A stretch of DNA of 64,000 nt from AV40 sp963817335 (GTDB lineage: Bacteria > Verrucomicrobiota > Verrucomicrobiia > Chthoniobacterales > UBA10450): positions 186,001 to 250,000 of the forward strand of contig CAWFNX010000005.1 in NCBI GenBank assembly GCA_963817335.1, given 5' to 3'. Shown here piece after piece: positions 26,678 through 35,797 of the stretch. Both the position numbers and the translations under genes were made by a program. The notes beneath the pieces were generated by a model. It did no database searches. It had not been told where the DNA came from and saw only the letters and a program-made list of their open reading frames with translations. The stretch's first letter is position 1. Each line of letters begins with the position of its first letter.

Positions 26678-26934
26678 GGTTTGCTAACTAAAATCGGGTA
26701 AAGCCGGAGAGTTGTTCGCAAGTACAAATACTATTTCTAATTGATGGCCCATTTCTTCTTCTTCTTCTCCGCGCGAACAACTGCGGCACTGCGCCGAGAC
26801 GTAGAGGCAGAGCAATGTGTTGATAACACTGTCAACAACTACACACAACCTCCATCCTGATTCGAACCCCCGAACTTATTAGGAGTTGTTGGAAGTTGTT
26901 GGCTTGTTGCTAAGGCATCGGTTAACAAAACAAT
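26678..26934. other. 257-nt intergenic region with divergent promoters
   Basis: It separates the methyltransferase operon from the plus-strand metF cluster. It contains a TTC-repeat run (about 26754-26768), an imperfect GTTGATAACACTGTCAAC inverted repeat (26819-26836), and a tRNA T-loop-like string on the minus strand near 26860-26875 that does not fold into an arm. I see no gene. Confidence 0.5.
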
Positions 26935-27231
26935 ATGAGCGCTCGTTTGACGATGGATCGGCTGAAGAAATGGGAAGCCGATCACGGCCAAATTCCGGCC
27001 GGCGCGTTTGTAGCCATGCGGATCGATTGGTCGAAGCGCTGGCCGGACGCCGCCAGGATGGTGGACTTGCCGGCCGAACTCGAGGACTGCGTACTCTGCG
27101 GCGAGGACGTAATCGAAAAGTTGCTACTCGATCGCGGAGGTATCGAAGGTGCTTATCCATTTTCGGCCGGACGGTTCCAAATCGGCTTGTTTGGTTCGGT
27201 TGACCAAAAGTCGCGAAAAGAACGAAGATAG
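26935..27231 (+). pseudogene. Remnant of a cyclase-family (PF04199-like) gene
   Basis: The first 45 residues (TMDRLKKWEADHGQIPAGAFVAMRIDWSKRWPD) match the central part of the cyclase family (kynurenine formamidase-like), where the sequence usually reads WE..HG.IPAGA.V.....W..RWPD. The upstream metal-binding HxGTHxD region and the C-terminal part are missing; the remaining 50 residues do not look like the family. So this is probably a truncated leftover, though the frame is intact and ends 11 nt before metF, with which it would be co-transcribed. Confidence 0.6.
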
Positions 27232-27242
27232 GACCGGAATTC

Positions 27243-28166
27243 ATGCACATCACAGACATCATGCGGGGGGATTCTCCCACGTTTTCGTTTGAGTTCTTTC
27301 CGCCGAAAACGCCGGAGGCAGCCGAGATCCTCTACCAAACCATTCGCGATCTCGAAACGTACATGCCACATTTTGTTAGCGTGACCTACGGTGCGGGTGG
27401 TTCGACGCGAGATTTAACCCACGATTTGGTTGAGCGCATTCAGCACACAACAAAACTCGATCCGATCCCTCATTTGACCTGCGTCTGTCACAACGAAGAA
27501 GAGATTCAGACGATCCTGCTTCGATATGCCAGGTCAGCGATTGGCAACGTTCTCGCGCTTGGAGGAGATAGGCCGTCGGAAATCGCTTACGATAAGTCGC
27601 GCGACTCTTTCAAACACGCGATCGATTTGGTGAAGTTCATTCGCCGATTCAATGAATCCGGCGTGCACCCGGATCCTCGCGGCTTCGGGATTGGCGTGGC
27701 CGGTTTTCCCGAAGGCCATCCTGCGACGCCCAATAGATTAGTCGAAATGGATCACCTGAAAGCGAAAGTAGATGCGGGCGCTGACTACATTGTAACGCAA
27801 CTGTTTTTTGAGAATCGCGACTTCTTCGACTTCCGTGAACGCTGCGCGCTCGCCAACATTCACATCCCGATCATCGCCGGCATAATGCCAATTACTTCGA
27901 TGGGCGGGTTGCGGCGGATCGCCGAGTTAGCTGGCGGCGCCCGTTTCCCGGCCAGGCTTCTGCGCGCCATTCAGCGGTGCGAGAACGATTCCGAAATGGT
28001 CAAGCGCGTCGGGGTTCACTTCGCATTAGAACAATGTCACGATCTCTTGGACAACCACGTCGCCGGAATTCATTTCTACACTCTCAATCGGTCCGATGCC
28101 ACGCGGGTGATTTTTGACAGCCTAGGCATTCCGCGTCGTCGGAAAGTGCAGTCCCCAAGCGCGTAA
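27243..28166 (+). CDS. metF: Methylenetetrahydrofolate reductase
   Basis: The TIM-barrel flavoenzyme that makes 5-methyl-tetrahydrofolate for methionine synthesis. FSFEFFPPKTPEA near the N-terminus, VSVTYGAGGSTRD, NVLALGGDRP and DAGADYIVTQLFFE are the conserved FAD- and folate-binding segments. 307 residues, normal length. An AGGA at 27230-27233 precedes the ATG at 27243. Confidence 0.95.
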   Translation: MHITDIMRGDSPTFSFEFFPPKTPEAAEILYQTIRDLETYMPHFVSVTYGAGGSTRDLTHDLVERIQHTTKLDPIPHLTCVCHNEEEIQTILLRYARSAIGNVLALGGDRPSEIAYDKSRDSFKHAIDLVKFIRRFNESGVHPDPRGFGIGVAGFPEGHPATPNRLVEMDHLKAKVDAGADYIVTQLFFENRDFFDFRERCALANIHIPIIAGIMPITSMGGLRRIAELAGGARFPARLLRAIQRCENDSEMVKRVGVHFALEQCHDLLDNHVAGIHFYTLNRSDATRVIFDSLGIPRRRKVQSPSA

Positions 28167-28272
28167 ATCACAGGCCGTTTGTATTCGCGTTTGCTTGGCG
28201 CAGGACCCAGCGGCTGAGCTGAACGCGCCGGATTTGCTTTGCGCGAAGCCTCCGAGGCGAGGAGACTCCGCA

Positions 28273-28998
28273 ATGCTGAGAAGCCAGCGAGCCGTTTACC
28301 TTCAGCTGGCGGGATTTGCTTTGATCATCGTCGGGTTCATCCTGCTTTCGCGGTTCTTTCCAATGGTTGCTGTCGTCGGCGAATTGCAAAGTCGGGTGAC
28401 CGGAATGGGCGCAGGGAGTGCGATCTGTTATCCACTACTTTTTGCTGCGTGTAATGTTCTGCTCTTGCCGGGTGGAATTCTGAGTGTTGGGGCAGGATTT
28501 TTTTTCGGCCTGTGGTGGGGCTTTGCCTTGGTGTTGTTAGGCAACAGCATCGGAGCAGCCATTTCGTTTGGGCTGAGTCATTGGTTAGGCCGGCGCTATT
28601 TGAATCAACGCCTTTCCACCAGTCCGATGCTCCAGGTCCTGGACAAAGCAGTGGCGCGTGACGCGTGGAAAATAATTTTCTTGAGTCAGCTACATCCACT
28701 GTTTCCAACCAGCCTCCTAAATTATCTGTTCGGCCTAACCAGAATTCGGTTTTGGCCTTACATGCTTTGGACTGCGGTTGGACGAGCGCCCGGGCTTTTC
28801 TTGTACACCTACCTCGGGACCTTGGGGCAGCTCGGTCTTAACTTGGCGCGCGGTCGAACTCATCCGCGCATTGTCGAATATTGGACGTGGGGCGGCGCGT
28901 TTGCGGTCACTATGCTTCTGTTTATTTTCCTGACCCGCACGGCGCTGAGAGTCATGCGAGAAATGCGGGTCGATCCGTCTCTAGTGGAGAATACATAA
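28273..28998 (+). CDS. TVP38/TMEM64 (VTT-domain, DedA-like) membrane protein
   Basis: A five-to-six-helix inner membrane protein with the VTT/SNARE-associated domain. LLLPGGILSVGAGFFFGLWWGF and NSIGAAISFGLSHWLGRR form the re-entrant core, and LHPLFPTSLLNYLFGLTRI the second half. Family members are proposed lipid scramblases or undecaprenyl-phosphate flippases. AGGAG at 28259-28263 with a 9-nt spacing decides for ATG 28273 over the TTG at 28195. Confidence 0.85.
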   Translation: MLRSQRAVYLQLAGFALIIVGFILLSRFFPMVAVVGELQSRVTGMGAGSAICYPLLFAACNVLLLPGGILSVGAGFFFGLWWGFALVLLGNSIGAAISFGLSHWLGRRYLNQRLSTSPMLQVLDKAVARDAWKIIFLSQLHPLFPTSLLNYLFGLTRIRFWPYMLWTAVGRAPGLFLYTYLGTLGQLGLNLARGRTHPRIVEYWTWGGAFAVTMLLFIFLTRTALRVMREMRVDPSLVENT

Positions 28999-29019
28999 AT
29001 ATTTAATAGTAAGCATATT

Positions 29020-29424
29020 ATGAAATATTCCCGCCTGATAGAAGCTGCCCGCGATGCGCGAAACAAGGCTTACGCGCCGTACTCCGATTTTGCTGTGGGC
29101 GCAGCGCTCCTAACAAGGTCTGGCGACATCTACACCGGATGTAACATTGAGAACTTGTCCTTCGGGCTAACCCTTTGCGCGGAAAGGTGCGCCATGGCTT
29201 CGGCAGTCTTGAGTGGTAACCGGGATTTTGTGGCCATAGCGATCGTGACCGATTCTGTCCGGCCAGCGGCGCCTTGCGGAGCGTGCAGGCAAGTCTTGGC
29301 CGAATTCAGTCCCCAACTGATAGTGATTTCCGCGACCGTGTCAGGCGAGGTGCAGGAATTCAAACTGGCCGAACTGTTGCCCTACGCGGACCAGGGAATT
29401 TTGGAGCGTAGGCGAAATGTTTAG
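29020..29424 (+). CDS. cdd: Cytidine deaminase
   Basis: A 134-residue zinc deaminase for cytidine/deoxycytidine salvage. SDFAVGAALLTRSGDIYTGCNIEN leads into the zinc site: CAERCA with the catalytic Glu, and PCGACRQVLAEF with the two further cysteines. Length fits the homotetrameric class. Its last 8 nt overlap the start of mnmG. Confidence 0.95.
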   Translation: MKYSRLIEAARDARNKAYAPYSDFAVGAALLTRSGDIYTGCNIENLSFGLTLCAERCAMASAVLSGNRDFVAIAIVTDSVRPAAPCGACRQVLAEFSPQLIVISATVSGEVQEFKLAELLPYADQGILERRRNV

Positions 29425-31294
29425 GTTACCAACTCATTACGAAGTGATCGTTGTCGGTAGCGGTCATGCCGGGATCGAGGCGGCGTTGGCGGCGGCAAGA
29501 CTGGGTTGTCGCACGCTGATGTTGACTCAGAATCTCGACACCGTTGGCCAGATGTCCTGCAATCCGGCAGTTGGCGGATTAGCCAAAGGTCAGATCGTTC
29601 GAGAGATCGACGCGCTGGGCGGTGCGATGGGCCTCAATGCCGACGCCACAGGGATTCAATTTCGGATGCTCAACAGATCAAAAGGCCCCGCGGTTCGCGC
29701 TCCCCGGGTTCAGTGCGACAAAAAGGCCTATCAATTTCGAATGAAAGCGATCTTGGAACGAACCCCTGGCCTCCAGTTAAAACAGGCCACGGTTTGCAAG
29801 ATCCTGGTAGCCGATGGCCGCGCGATCGGAGTCGAGACAGACTTGGGCGTCGAGATCCTTGGCGACACTGTAATCGTTACAGCTGGCACATTTTTGCGCG
29901 GGCTTTTGCACGTTGGTGAAAGCAGCAAGCCCGGCGGGAGAATGGCGGACACCAGTTCTGGCCTGAGCGCGAGTTTGAAGGAAATCGGGTTTGAAGTCGG
30001 CCGATTCAAAACCGGCACGCCCTGCCGATTGAATGGGCGATCGATTGATTTCGATGGTTGCCAGATCCAGCCGGGAGATGAACCACCTCCGAGATTCTCG
30101 TTTTGGGCCAGTGGCGAAAAGGCAAAGGACGATATTTTCACCCTGAACGACGTGGCCGCGCCAGAGTTCCACGTGGAACAGCTGCCTTGTTGGATCACCC
30201 AGACAAGCGGGCGAACCAGGGAAATCATTCAAAAGAACCTCCACCGATCCCCTTTGTATGCGGGCCGCATCGAAGGCACCGGGCCTCGGTATTGCCCGTC
30301 CATTGAGGACAAGATTGTGAAGTTTGCCCACCGAGAAACGCACCAGCTTTTCCTGGAACCGGAGGGTCGTCACAGCGAGGAGTATTACGTAAACGGTATC
30401 TCGACGAGCTTGCCCTACGATGTGCAGCTCGAATTTGTTCATTCCATTCCGGCGCTGGAGCGGGCCGAGATCATGCGGCCCGGTTACGCGGTTGAATACG
30501 ACTATTTCCCGCCGACTCAACTCCTCCATACCCTTGAAACGAAACCAGTGCGACGCCTCTATTTCGCCGGCCAGGTCAATGGAACCTCTGGTTACGAAGA
30601 AGCCGCCGCCCAAGGCTTAGTGGCCGGCACCAATGCGGCTTTGGCGGTCCGTCAAAGGCCCGAATTCGTTCTGAAACGCAATGAGGCCTATATCGGGGTG
30701 CTGATAGATGACCTGGTAATGAGAGGGACCGAGGAACCGTATCGAATGTTCAGCAGTCGCGCCGAAGATCGGTTGCATCTGCGCCATGACAACGCTGATC
30801 AACGTCTGGCCCCGCAGGCCTTCCAGTTGGGACTAATCAGTCATGAACAGTGGAGATCGTTCCAGGCCAAGAGCGATCTCCTCAAACGATGCCGCGCAAC
30901 GTTGAACCAAGTAAGGATCAACGGCACGCCAGTCAGCCACCTTTTGAAACGGACTGACTTTGGTGTCGAAGATTTACCGGAAGAAATCCGCTCGGTCGCG
31001 CCTTCGGAAATTTGGGATTTGCTGGCTACGGAGATCAAGTACCAGGGTTATTCGCTACGGCAATGTCAGCAGAACAGGGACTTGGAGCGAAATCGACTTC
31101 AAGGGATTCCCGATGGCTTCAATTTCGACGCAGTGAAGGGACTTAGCTCGGAAGCCCGCCAAAAGCTTGGCAAAGTCCGGCCCGCTTGTCTCGGGGACGC
31201 GGCACGAATTAGCGGGGTGACGTCAGCGGATGTAGCAATTTTACACATCTGGCTCAAGAGCAACAACTTAAGATCAGAGTTATCGGTCAATTAA
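29417..31294 (+). CDS. mnmG: tRNA U34 carboxymethylaminomethyl-modifying enzyme MnmG (GidA)
   Basis: A FAD-dependent partner of MnmE in wobble-uridine modification. VVGSGHAGIEAALAAARLG binds FAD, SCNPAVGGLAKGQIVREID is the family signature, CRLNGRSIDF holds a conserved cysteine motif, and the helical C-terminal region (GTEEPYRMFSSRAEDRL, LKIDIQ-like end) completes the protein. 625 residues, normal. The ATG overlaps cdd by 8 nt. mnmE is not in this window. Confidence 0.95.
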   Translation: MFRLPTHYEVIVVGSGHAGIEAALAAARLGCRTLMLTQNLDTVGQMSCNPAVGGLAKGQIVREIDALGGAMGLNADATGIQFRMLNRSKGPAVRAPRVQCDKKAYQFRMKAILERTPGLQLKQATVCKILVADGRAIGVETDLGVEILGDTVIVTAGTFLRGLLHVGESSKPGGRMADTSSGLSASLKEIGFEVGRFKTGTPCRLNGRSIDFDGCQIQPGDEPPPRFSFWASGEKAKDDIFTLNDVAAPEFHVEQLPCWITQTSGRTREIIQKNLHRSPLYAGRIEGTGPRYCPSIEDKIVKFAHRETHQLFLEPEGRHSEEYYVNGISTSLPYDVQLEFVHSIPALERAEIMRPGYAVEYDYFPPTQLLHTLETKPVRRLYFAGQVNGTSGYEEAAAQGLVAGTNAALAVRQRPEFVLKRNEAYIGVLIDDLVMRGTEEPYRMFSSRAEDRLHLRHDNADQRLAPQAFQLGLISHEQWRSFQAKSDLLKRCRATLNQVRINGTPVSHLLKRTDFGVEDLPEEIRSVAPSEIWDLLATEIKYQGYSLRQCQQNRDLERNRLQGIPDGFNFDAVKGLSSEARQKLGKVRPACLGDAARISGVTSADVAILHIWLKSNNLRSELSVN

Positions 31295-31306
31295 GGTCGG
31301 TGCCCC

Positions 31307-31933
31307 ATGGTTTGCTTTGTCACCATCGGATTGATCGCTTACTGCATCGGCTCTTTCCCCACCGGATACCTTGCCGGCCGGATGCGTGGAATCGATATCC
31401 GAAAAGTTGGAAGTGGAAATGTGGGTGCCACCAACGTGACCCGCGTTCTGGGCAAACCGGTCGGATATCCGGTGTTTTTGGTGGATTTTTGCAAAGGGCT
31501 CGTCGCCGTTTTGCTTGCCCAGGTGATCGCGCGACGCTGCGGCCTGAATTCAATGGCTACGGACCTCAGCGCCGCTCTCGCCGGAATCTTTTCTGTCGTT
31601 GGCCACAGCTATCCGGTTTGGCTTGGCTTCAAAGGGGGAAAGGGAGTCGCCACTTCCCTTGGCGTTATCTTTGGCATTAGTTGGATAGCGGCGTTAGTCA
31701 TGTGCGCAGTGTGGATCGTCATGTTCAAAATCACTCGCTACGTCTCTGTTGCTTCGATCGCAGCGGCAATCGCGCTCCCGCTCGCGATCGCCACACTTTA
31801 TTTTCTGGGCATTCTGCAATCGCCAGTGCTGGTTTACTTTTCGTTATGTCTGGCGGCGATTGTAGTCATTCGCCACCGATCGAATCTTTCGCGATTGTTT
31901 GACGGCACCGAACCCCGCTTCGCCCGAAAGTGA
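31307..31933 (+). CDS. plsY: Acyl-phosphate:glycerol-3-phosphate acyltransferase
   Basis: An inner membrane enzyme that transfers the first fatty acyl chain to glycerol 3-phosphate. GSFPTGYLAGR, then KVGSGNVGATNVTRVLGK (the phosphate-binding motif), FKGGKGVATSLGV (second motif) and a third loop before IRHRSNLSRLFDGTE are all present, with five hydrophobic helices. 208 residues. Its stop overlaps the gpsA start (GTGA). Confidence 0.95.
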   Translation: MVCFVTIGLIAYCIGSFPTGYLAGRMRGIDIRKVGSGNVGATNVTRVLGKPVGYPVFLVDFCKGLVAVLLAQVIARRCGLNSMATDLSAALAGIFSVVGHSYPVWLGFKGGKGVATSLGVIFGISWIAALVMCAVWIVMFKITRYVSVASIAAAIALPLAIATLYFLGILQSPVLVYFSLCLAAIVVIRHRSNLSRLFDGTEPRFARK

Positions 31934-32931
31934 AACTCGAACGACTCGCAATCATCGGAGCCGGCGGATGGGGCACCGCGTTGTCGCTAATTTGGGCAAA
32001 CCGCGGCCACTCGGTATTGCTGTGGGGAAACAACGAATCGCGGATCAAGGAAATTCAAACCACGCGGGAAAACAGAATTCATCTTCCAGGTGTAACCCTT
32101 CCAAAGTCAATTGGCCTAACAAGTGAGCTTAAAGATTGTGCCGACGCCGGCTTGATTGTTTTCGTGACTCCGTCAACCGCGCTGCGAGAAGTTGCTGGCC
32201 GGTTGCGACCATTTTTCTCCGATAGCAACGCCGTGTTCCTGAGCTGTGTTAAAGGAATCGAACACGGAAGCGGCAAGCGAATGAGCGAAATCCTGGCCGA
32301 AACGTTTCCGCGACATGCGGTGGCGGTTCTTTCCGGTCCCAACTTGGCAATCGAAGTTGCGCAGGGGCTGCCGACCGCCACAGTCGTGGCTTGCACGGAC
32401 CCGACGCGCGCAACTGAGCTCCAGGATGGTCTAGGCACGCCCCGGTTCCGGATTTACACCGGCGAGGAAATCACCGGAATCGAGCTCGGTGGGGCCCTCA
32501 AAAATATTTTTGCGATCGCCGCCGGCGCTGGTGACGGGCTTGGCCTTGGCGACAATTCCAAAGCAGCGTTAGTGACGCGCTCACTGGCTGAAATGATCCG
32601 ACTCGGCACCAAGATGGGCGCAGACGTCCGGACATTCTACGGGTTGAGTGGCGCCGGGGACCTTGTCGCCACTTGCTTTAGTAAACACAGTCGCAATCGA
32701 CGCGTGGGAGAAGAACTTGGTCGCGGACGAAGCTTGCCGGAAATCATCTCTTCGATGCAAACGACTGCCGAAGGGATTCCCACGGCAAAAAGCGCGTTCG
32801 AGTGCGCTCGCAAACTAAACGTCGACACCCCGGTGATCGATGAGGTCTACGCTTTGGTGCATCAGGGAAAACCGGCGATTCGGGCGATGGAGGATTTGCT
32901 TGCCCGCGATCAAAAATCAGAACGCGGCTAG
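31930..32931 (+). CDS. gpsA: Glycerol-3-phosphate dehydrogenase [NAD(P)+]
   Basis: It makes glycerol 3-phosphate for PlsY, its upstream neighbour. The N-terminal Rossmann motif is IIGAGGWGTALS; the catalytic-domain segments GVELGGAL-type (ITGIELGGALKNIFAIAAG) and GLSGAGDLVATC follow. 333 residues. The start is a GTG at 31930 overlapping the plsY stop by 4 nt. Its end overlaps the convergent purN end by 4 nt. Confidence 0.95.
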   Translation: MKLERLAIIGAGGWGTALSLIWANRGHSVLLWGNNESRIKEIQTTRENRIHLPGVTLPKSIGLTSELKDCADAGLIVFVTPSTALREVAGRLRPFFSDSNAVFLSCVKGIEHGSGKRMSEILAETFPRHAVAVLSGPNLAIEVAQGLPTATVVACTDPTRATELQDGLGTPRFRIYTGEEITGIELGGALKNIFAIAAGAGDGLGLGDNSKAALVTRSLAEMIRLGTKMGADVRTFYGLSGAGDLVATCFSKHSRNRRVGEELGRGRSLPEIISSMQTTAEGIPTAKSAFECARKLNVDTPVIDEVYALVHQGKPAIRAMEDLLARDQKSERG

Positions 32932-33512
32932 ACAGCTTCGGCGCACATCTGCGCGATGACTGACGGATAAAGCGCGTGCTCGGCAATTTGAATTCGCTCG
33001 TGCAAGCTTTCCGCTGAGTCGTTAGGCAAAACCGGGACCTGGCGCTGAGCGATGATGTCGCCGTGGTCTATTTTATCGTCGACGTAATGCACCGTGCATC
33101 CGGTGACAGTTTCGCCGGCCGCGAGAGCTTGTTTCCACGCTTCCAGTCCCGGAAACTTTGGGAGAAGCGAAGGATGAATGTTAATGATCCGTCGCGGGAA
33201 CGCTCCAAGCATCGGCGCCTTTAGGACGCGCATGAAGCCGGCGAGAACAACGAGATCGACGTCGGCTTCGCGCAGCATCCGAACAAGTTCGGATTCAACA
33301 TTTGGCTCGAGCCGGGTTCGAAATTGACCAGGCGGCAAATACGCGTTGGGGACGGAAAATTCTCGCGCGATCTCCAAAATCGGAGCGTCGAGAACATCCG
33401 AGATCACCACGCGCGCGCGCGCGGGCAACGTTCCCGCGCGGATGCTCTCGAGGATCACGCGGCAATTGGATCCTTTGCCGGACCCGAGGATCCCCAGCCC
33501 GAGCGACTTCAC
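32928..33512 (-). CDS. purN: Phosphoribosylglycinamide formyltransferase
   Basis: The third step of purine synthesis, using 10-formyl-tetrahydrofolate. GILGSGKGSNCRVIL binds the phosphoribosyl part; FMRVLKAPMLGAFPRRIINIHPSLLPKFPG holds the catalytic Asn-x-His; TVHYVDDKIDHGDIIAQ supplies the catalytic Asp. 194 residues. The GTG start overlaps the upstream gene's stop (GTGA). Confidence 0.94.
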   Translation of the reverse strand: MKSLGLGILGSGKGSNCRVILESIRAGTLPARARVVISDVLDAPILEIAREFSVPNAYLPPGQFRTRLEPNVESELVRMLREADVDLVVLAGFMRVLKAPMLGAFPRRIINIHPSLLPKFPGLEAWKQALAAGETVTGCTVHYVDDKIDHGDIIAQRQVPVLPNDSAESLHERIQIAEHALYPSVIAQMCAEAV

Positions 33513-33997
33513 TTCTGGCCTCCTCGCAATTTCTCAAGCAGGCCCGAAGTCGAGTAACCTTTTTCGAACGGCACAATCTCGATCTTGGAGCCGATTTTTT
33601 TTAGCGCGGCCTGTTCCTCTTGATTGAGCGACTCTGAATCATAATCGCCGCCTTTCACGTAAACATCCGGACCCGCGCACTCAAGAAAGTGTGTCGCGCG
33701 CAATTCCGGGAAAATCGTTACCAGGTCAACTGAGTCCAGCGCCGCCAATACTTCCGCTCTATCTTTTTCGTTATTAATTGGCCGGTCCGCACCTTTTAGT
33801 TCGCGGACTGACTGGTCTCCATTCAAACCAACAACCAAAATGTCACCGAGCGCTCGAGCAGCTGCCAAATAACGAATATGGCCGGCGTGCAGCAAATCGA
33901 AGCAACCGTTGGTGGCGACGATTTTTTTTCCCTCCGCGCGCAGCCTGGCGATGCGTTCGTTCAACTCGTTCAGCGGAATTATTTTCGATTTTGTCAC
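33509..33997 (-). CDS. rfaE2: Heptose 1-phosphate adenylyltransferase (RfaE2/HldE C-terminal type)
   Basis: A stand-alone cytidylyltransferase-fold enzyme: VATNGCFDLLHAGHIRYLAAA carries the HxGH nucleotidyl-transfer motif, followed by LVVGLNGDQSVRELKG. In bifunctional HldE this is the C-terminal half; here it is a separate 162-residue protein. It makes ADP-heptose for lipopolysaccharide core, supporting a Gram-negative envelope. Both ends are coupled by GTGA overlaps to the lipid kinase upstream and purN downstream. Confidence 0.92.
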   Translation of the reverse strand: MTKSKIIPLNELNERIARLRAEGKKIVATNGCFDLLHAGHIRYLAAARALGDILVVGLNGDQSVRELKGADRPINNEKDRAEVLAALDSVDLVTIFPELRATHFLECAGPDVYVKGGDYDSESLNQEEQAALKKIGSKIEIVPFEKGYSTSGLLEKLRGGQK

Positions 33998-34875
33998 TTA
34001 ACGATGAAGTTTAGCGCGCGGGGCATGATTTGAAACACCGCGGGCGCGTTCCCGACCAGTTCTCCGTCAACGTTGAAAAACATTCCGGGGCGCGATCGGA
34101 CCGCGATCTTTCTGGCTTGTCTGAATATCGTCGCATTGCTTGAAAGATGTGTACCTAGAACGATTTCCGCGGCGAGCAACGCCATTTCGCCGGCGCCAAG
34201 TTTGGGAATCAAGACGACTTCGAGTTTTCCATCACTGGGATCCGCCGTCGGCGCAATTGGTAATCCACCAGCAACGAAGCGGCCGTTCGCCACTACCACA
34301 TTGTAAAGCTCCGCGGAAAAATGTTCCCGATCATCCAGCACGATTTCGGTTTTGTAAGCGTGAAGGTTTGGCAGCGCGGCAGCTGCGCCGCGAACATAGG
34401 CCAGTGGTCCCCAAGTTCGTTTGATCCGGCGTGTAATCTTTTCGTCCACCATTCCGCTGAAACCTCCGGCCGACACGTTCACGAAATACCTGGAGCGCTT
34501 GCTCTTGACCCTGACCAGATCGACTCGCTTTGTTTTTCCGGAGCGAAGGACGTCGATATTGTCATCCAGGGAAGACGGAAGGCCGAGGGTACGCGCGAAG
34601 TCATTGCCGGTCCCGAGAGGCACAAGTCCAACACACATCTGATGAGCGGAGATTCCGAGGCCATTCACGACTTCGTTTAATGTTCCATCACCACCGGCAA
34701 CGATGATCAGACGCGCATTGGAAGCGCGAGCCTGTCGGGCCCACTTCTCGGCGTCTCCGCTTCTGCGGGTCGTGCGAAAAGCAATCGGCTGAAGTTCTTT
34801 CAATCGCGCGCGGATCTCTTCGCGGCGCCCGGCCGATCCCGCTATTGGATTGAAAATAATGTAAGGCTTGTCCAT
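33994..34875 (-). CDS. Diacylglycerol/lipid kinase (YegS/DgkB-like)
   Basis: A DAGK-catalytic domain protein: IIFNPIAGSAGRREE, VAGGDGTLNEVVNGL (the GGDGT ATP site) and VPLGTGNDFARTLGLP are conserved. The C-terminal half has the NVDGELVGNAP end typical of the family. It phosphorylates diacylglycerol or a related lipid at the inner membrane. I start it at ATG 34875, where homology begins, leaving a 102-nt divergent promoter region with the DUF4912 gene. First gene of the lipid kinase-rfaE2-purN operon. Confidence 0.9.
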   Translation of the reverse strand: MDKPYIIFNPIAGSAGRREEIRARLKELQPIAFRTTRRSGDAEKWARQARASNARLIIVAGGDGTLNEVVNGLGISAHQMCVGLVPLGTGNDFARTLGLPSSLDDNIDVLRSGKTKRVDLVRVKSKRSRYFVNVSAGGFSGMVDEKITRRIKRTWGPLAYVRGAAAALPNLHAYKTEIVLDDREHFSAELYNVVVANGRFVAGGLPIAPTADPSDGKLEVVLIPKLGAGEMALLAAEIVLGTHLSSNATIFRQARKIAVRSRPGMFFNVDGELVGNAPAVFQIMPRALNFIVK

Positions 34876-34977
34876 CGTTCGCACGCAAGGGCAAAATCGA
34901 TTGTCGATCTTCCTCTGGTTGGCGCAAATTCCGCTTTGTATTTGCGCGGTTTCCGTCAACTTGTTCAAGATTGTGTG

Positions 34978-35763
34978 ATGACTGAAGAAATAACGAACGA
35001 AAAGAAACAGCCTGCGACCGCCCCGAAAGGGTACCGCATTTCCAATGGACCGGTGGTGAGATTGGCCAGAAGCGAAAGACTCCCGGCTGATTTGGCCGAC
35101 GCGGTCGAGTTGCCGCGAGTTTACGGCGCACCGCTTTTGTTTGCGATCGCGCGCGATCCGTTAACGCTTTTCGTCTACTGGAACATTGACTGGTCGAGCG
35201 TTTTCGAAAACACCGCGCCTGTGGACAGACAAGTCCATCTGCGGGTGTATCGGCCGGACGGGACCGAAGAGTTGATCCATGCGGTTGAGCCGATGGCGGG
35301 CAATTGTTATCTGACCGTTGCGCACCCTCGCGAAAATTATCGCGTCGAGATCGGATATTTCCAGCCGGAGTCAGCGTGGAACTCAGTGGCGACTTCTGAC
35401 CACGTCACCATGCCGGTGGATCGAGTCGCCGGAAGCGATGAAGTTGACGTGGCGACAATTCCTTTCCATCTGAGCTTCCAGCGCCTGATCGATCTTTCTC
35501 GGGCTTCGAACAAAGGCGCGCTGAGTGAAATTGTTTCACGGTTGCAACAACGTGCAGTGAGCGACGAGGAACGCGCGCTGTTGAGCGATGAAGACTGGGA
35601 AGTTTTGCGCGCAATGAATTTGCCCGTCGAGAAACTTGAGGCCGCACGAATCGCATTTAACAAACGCCAAAATGGCGCGACCCTGAAGCGACGCGCCGAA
35701 GTATTACTTGGATTTGGTTCGAGCAGTACCTCACGAGTCGGCCCCGCAAGTAATTGGAGCTAG
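34978..35763 (+). CDS. DUF4912 domain-containing protein
   Basis: Cytoplasmic in appearance, without signal peptide. The central region (LPRVYGAPLLFAIARDPLTLFVYWNIDW, then VHLRVYRPDG and NCYLTVAHPRENYRVEIGYF) matches DUF4912, an uncharacterised domain with a carbohydrate-binding-like beta fold. The C-terminal 100 residues are helical and charged. The ATG at 34978 is chosen because the longer frame starts inside the divergent promoter region. No function is known. Confidence 0.8.
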   Translation: MTEEITNEKKQPATAPKGYRISNGPVVRLARSERLPADLADAVELPRVYGAPLLFAIARDPLTLFVYWNIDWSSVFENTAPVDRQVHLRVYRPDGTEELIHAVEPMAGNCYLTVAHPRENYRVEIGYFQPESAWNSVATSDHVTMPVDRVAGSDEVDVATIPFHLSFQRLIDLSRASNKGALSEIVSRLQQRAVSDEERALLSDEDWEVLRAMNLPVEKLEAARIAFNKRQNGATLKRRAEVLLGFGSSSTSRVGPASNWS

Positions 35764-35797
35764 TGGCGATCTGTCTGGGCGGCGAATTGGTCTTTCG

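Noticed and set aside
26857..26880. A tRNA or tmRNA T-loop-like string (GGGGGTTCGAATC on the minus strand)
   Set aside because: The two sides do not pair, and no acceptor, D-arm or CCA is nearby.
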